The position numbers and the translations under genes are program-made. Source: CAZZKF01 sp964654995 (GTDB lineage: Bacteria; Pseudomonadota; Alphaproteobacteria; CAZZKF01). Taken from it: a DNA stretch of 16,564 bases. The notes under the pieces are model-generated. The model saw nothing but the letters and a program-made list of their open reading frames with translations. It ran no database searches and was not told where the DNA came from. The stretch covers positions 1 to 16,564 of the forward strand of contig CAZZKF010000057.1 in assembly GCA_964654995.1 (NCBI GenBank), written 5' to 3'. The stretch's first letter is position 1. The number at the start of each line of letters is the position of its first letter. Of this stretch, positions 15,376-16,564 are shown piece after piece.

Positions 15376-15739
15376 GCGCGCGGGCGCTGCTTCCGCCTCG
15401 ACGCGGTGGCGGCACGTGGGGCTCGGCATTGCCCTGTGGGCGGCGATTGTTGCGCTTCCCGGCGCCGCCCGGGCGTTGCATGTCGCAGCCTTGCCGCAGG
15501 CTCCCGCAGGCGCGACCACGCCGCAGACGCAGGTGCCCTTCCATATTGAGCCCGGACAGCTTCTGGTTCCGGCCGTGGACGATCTGACGCCCGATTACAG
15601 CGCCGGACCGATGTACCGCGCCGACCCGGCGGTCCGCTGGCGCGGTCGCCTGGGCCCGGCCAGCCGGGTGGCCCGGCGCAATGTCGCCAATTCGCCGGCG
15701 ACGCGGCGTCTGCTGGGGCTTCTCTTCGCCCACCGATAA
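15362..15739 (+). CDS. Secreted hypothetical protein
   Basis: 125 residues. I do not recognise the family. The N-terminus is basic (RRAG...RWRH) and is followed by a hydrophobic stretch (about 19-33) ending in 'ARA' at 36-38, a likely signal peptidase site. The mature part has a Pro/Ala/Thr-rich linker and 'FHIEPGQLLVPAVDDLTPDY'. It ends in an arginine-rich region of about 35 residues. Third codon positions are strongly G or C, which supports real coding. ATG 15362 is the only start that keeps the signal peptide without running through the mini-gene upstream in another frame. The two genes overlap by 14 nt. An earlier start at 15311 would destroy the signal peptide pattern. Confidence 0.7.
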   Translation: MSGTRRAGAASASTRWRHVGLGIALWAAIVALPGAARALHVAALPQAPAGATTPQTQVPFHIEPGQLLVPAVDDLTPDYSAGPMYRADPAVRWRGRLGPASRVARRNVANSPATRRLLGLLFAHR

Positions 15740-15968
15740 CGGTGCGCCGGCCGACCAGGGGCGCCATCAGGGGCGCGCGGCATGTCGTTTTTGCTTGCAT
15801 GTCGGCGCCGGCTGCCCCAGTTTTACGGAGGCGGTGACACATAATTCCTGGTGTATCCTCGCAGCTGCTTCCAGCCTCGCAGAGTTACTCCTGAACTTTG
15901 TGGCCCCACGACCAAGGCTGCCGCGTGCATTGCGGTGTGCCGTCTTTGATATCTGAAAGGGAGTAGCC
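15740..15968 (+). promoter_or_regulatory. Upstream region of the cold-shock gene
   Basis: 229 bp without a protein gene. A CATAAT at 15840-15845 (five of six to the -10 consensus) could start a leader of roughly 115 nt, as expected for cold-shock genes, but no matching -35 was found. Within the putative leader is GTGG-CC-CCAC (about 15900-15910). Two direct copies of GCATGTCG lie near 15779-15806. Confidence 0.35.
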
Positions 15969-16178
15969 ATGGCTGCCGGAACGGTAAAATGGTTCGACCC
16001 CAAGAAGGGGTATGGGTTCATTCAACCCAACGACGGGTCGTCAGACGTTTTCGTGCACATCTCGGCCGTGGAGCGCGCCGGCATGGCGAGCCTGCGGGAA
16101 GGCCAGAAGATCCAGTTCGAGGTTGTTGCCGGTCGCAACGGTCGCTCGTCTGCGGACAACCTGGTCGCTCTCGACTGA
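15969..16178 (+). CDS. Cold-shock domain protein (CspA family)
   Basis: A 69-residue single cold-shock domain, a five-stranded OB fold that binds single-stranded RNA and DNA and acts as an RNA chaperone. RNP1 is 'KGYGFI' (13-18) and RNP2 is 'VFVHI' (27-31), with the usual 'GTVKWFDPKKG' opening. Length matches CspA-type proteins exactly. ATG 15969 has AAGGGAG about 7 nt upstream. Genomes of this kind usually carry several copies, and whether this one is cold-induced cannot be told from sequence. A hairpin with a T-rich tail follows about 55 nt after the stop. Confidence 0.97.
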   Translation: MAAGTVKWFDPKKGYGFIQPNDGSSDVFVHISAVERAGMASLREGQKIQFEVVAGRNGRSSADNLVALD

Positions 16179-16231
16179 CTGACAGCCTGTGTCTGCGCCG
16201 GCTGGCGTTGACGCGATCTTTGTTCGTGCGG

Positions 16232-16274
16232 GCCCGGCGCCGTGGCGGGGTGCGGGCGCGAGTGATTTTGTTTT
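16232..16274 (+). terminator. Candidate intrinsic terminator of the cold-shock gene
   Basis: GCCCGGCGCC (16232-16241) can pair with GGTGCGGGC (16249-16257) around a 7-nt loop, with one bulged G. ATTTTGTTTT follows at 16265-16274. The T tract is 7 nt away from the stem, further than ideal, so efficiency is uncertain. Confidence 0.4.
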
Positions 16275-16376
16275 GGCCGTGCGGCGCATCTGGTCCGGCC
16301 GGCGCGATTCAGGTGCTGCGAAGGCGGCGAACGGTACGCGGACAGGCCAGCCCGCGGCCATCAATGGGGGAGATCC

Positions 16377-16544
16377 ATGGCGCGCAAGCCCAACTACCGT
16401 TATGAACGATTTGAGCGCGAGCGCGCCAAGGCAGCCAAGAAGGCCGCGCGCCTGAAAGCCAAGGCGGAAAAGGCGGAACTCCGCAAGGCCGAACAGGCCG
16501 AAAAACCCGATTCCGAGCCCGAAACACCCACCGAATCCGAATAA
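16377..16544 (+). CDS. Small highly charged hypothetical protein
   Basis: 55 residues starting MARKPNYRYERFERERAKAA. The first ~40 residues are rich in Lys, Arg, Ala and Glu and should form one long charged helix or coiled coil. The last ~13 are acidic and Pro/Ser/Thr-rich (EKPDSEPETPTESE) and probably disordered. A strong ribosome site GGGGGAGA lies 5-6 nt upstream of ATG 16377, and codon use is typical of the surrounding genes. Short proteins opening with 'RKPNY.FER.ER' are widespread in Alphaproteobacteria as far as I recall, without known function. Basic head and acidic tail would suit nucleic acid or ribosome binding, but that is a guess. Confidence 0.75.
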   Translation: MARKPNYRYERFERERAKAAKKAARLKAKAEKAELRKAEQAEKPDSEPETPTESE

Positions 16545-16564
16545 GCCCCTGGCTGCCCGAAACA

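Overview
The window looks like chromosomal DNA of an alphaproteobacterium. G+C and GC3 are high in almost all genes. The order tRNA-Ala, yggT, DUF167 gene, folD, and the chain ialB-like gene, rlmN, (crcB, DUF190 gene), argG, ytoQ, are arrangements I associate with Rhodospirillales/Rhizobiales-type genomes. This placement is an inference from gene content and order; no rRNA or phylogenetic marker was compared.

Layout. Positions 1-1802: a tRNA-Ala(CGC) on the minus strand, then yggT, a DUF167 gene and folD tightly packed on the plus strand. Positions 1800-3340: an accessory-looking block of about half G+C. It holds two nearly identical perfect or near-perfect palindromes that bracket a sigma70-like promoter, followed by one large AAA+ ATPase of the COG1373 (AAA_14 plus DUF4143) type with a PD-(D/E)xK-like C-terminus. 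Positions 3361-7601: a minus-strand run of ialB-like gene, rlmN, crcB, DUF190 gene, argG and ytoQ; argG has its own good promoter. Positions 7677-13532: a trehalose/glucose module. GH15 glycosidase, glucokinase and otsA run on the minus strand. otsB runs divergently on the plus strand and carries an extra N-terminal degenerate HAD domain, as in mycobacterial OtsB2. Positions 13558-14682: an archaeal-type bifunctional fructose-1,6-bisphosphate aldolase/phosphatase, convergent with otsB. Positions 14683-15297 hold no convincing protein gene. Positions 15298-16544: a 25-residue hydrophobic mini-protein overlapping a secreted 125-residue protein gene, a cold-shock protein, and a 55-residue charged protein.

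How the genes fit together. The aldolase/phosphatase would make fructose-6-phosphate in the gluconeogenic direction. OtsA and OtsB would turn the derived glucose-6-phosphate and UDP-glucose into trehalose. GH15 (trehalase or glucoamylase-like) and glucokinase would return glucose to glucose-6-phosphate. Together they could form a trehalose turnover module suited to stress or desiccation. The most unusual items are the palindrome-framed solitary ATPase, the archaeal-type FBP aldolase/phosphatase, the two-domain OtsB, and the mini-ORF coupled to a secreted protein.
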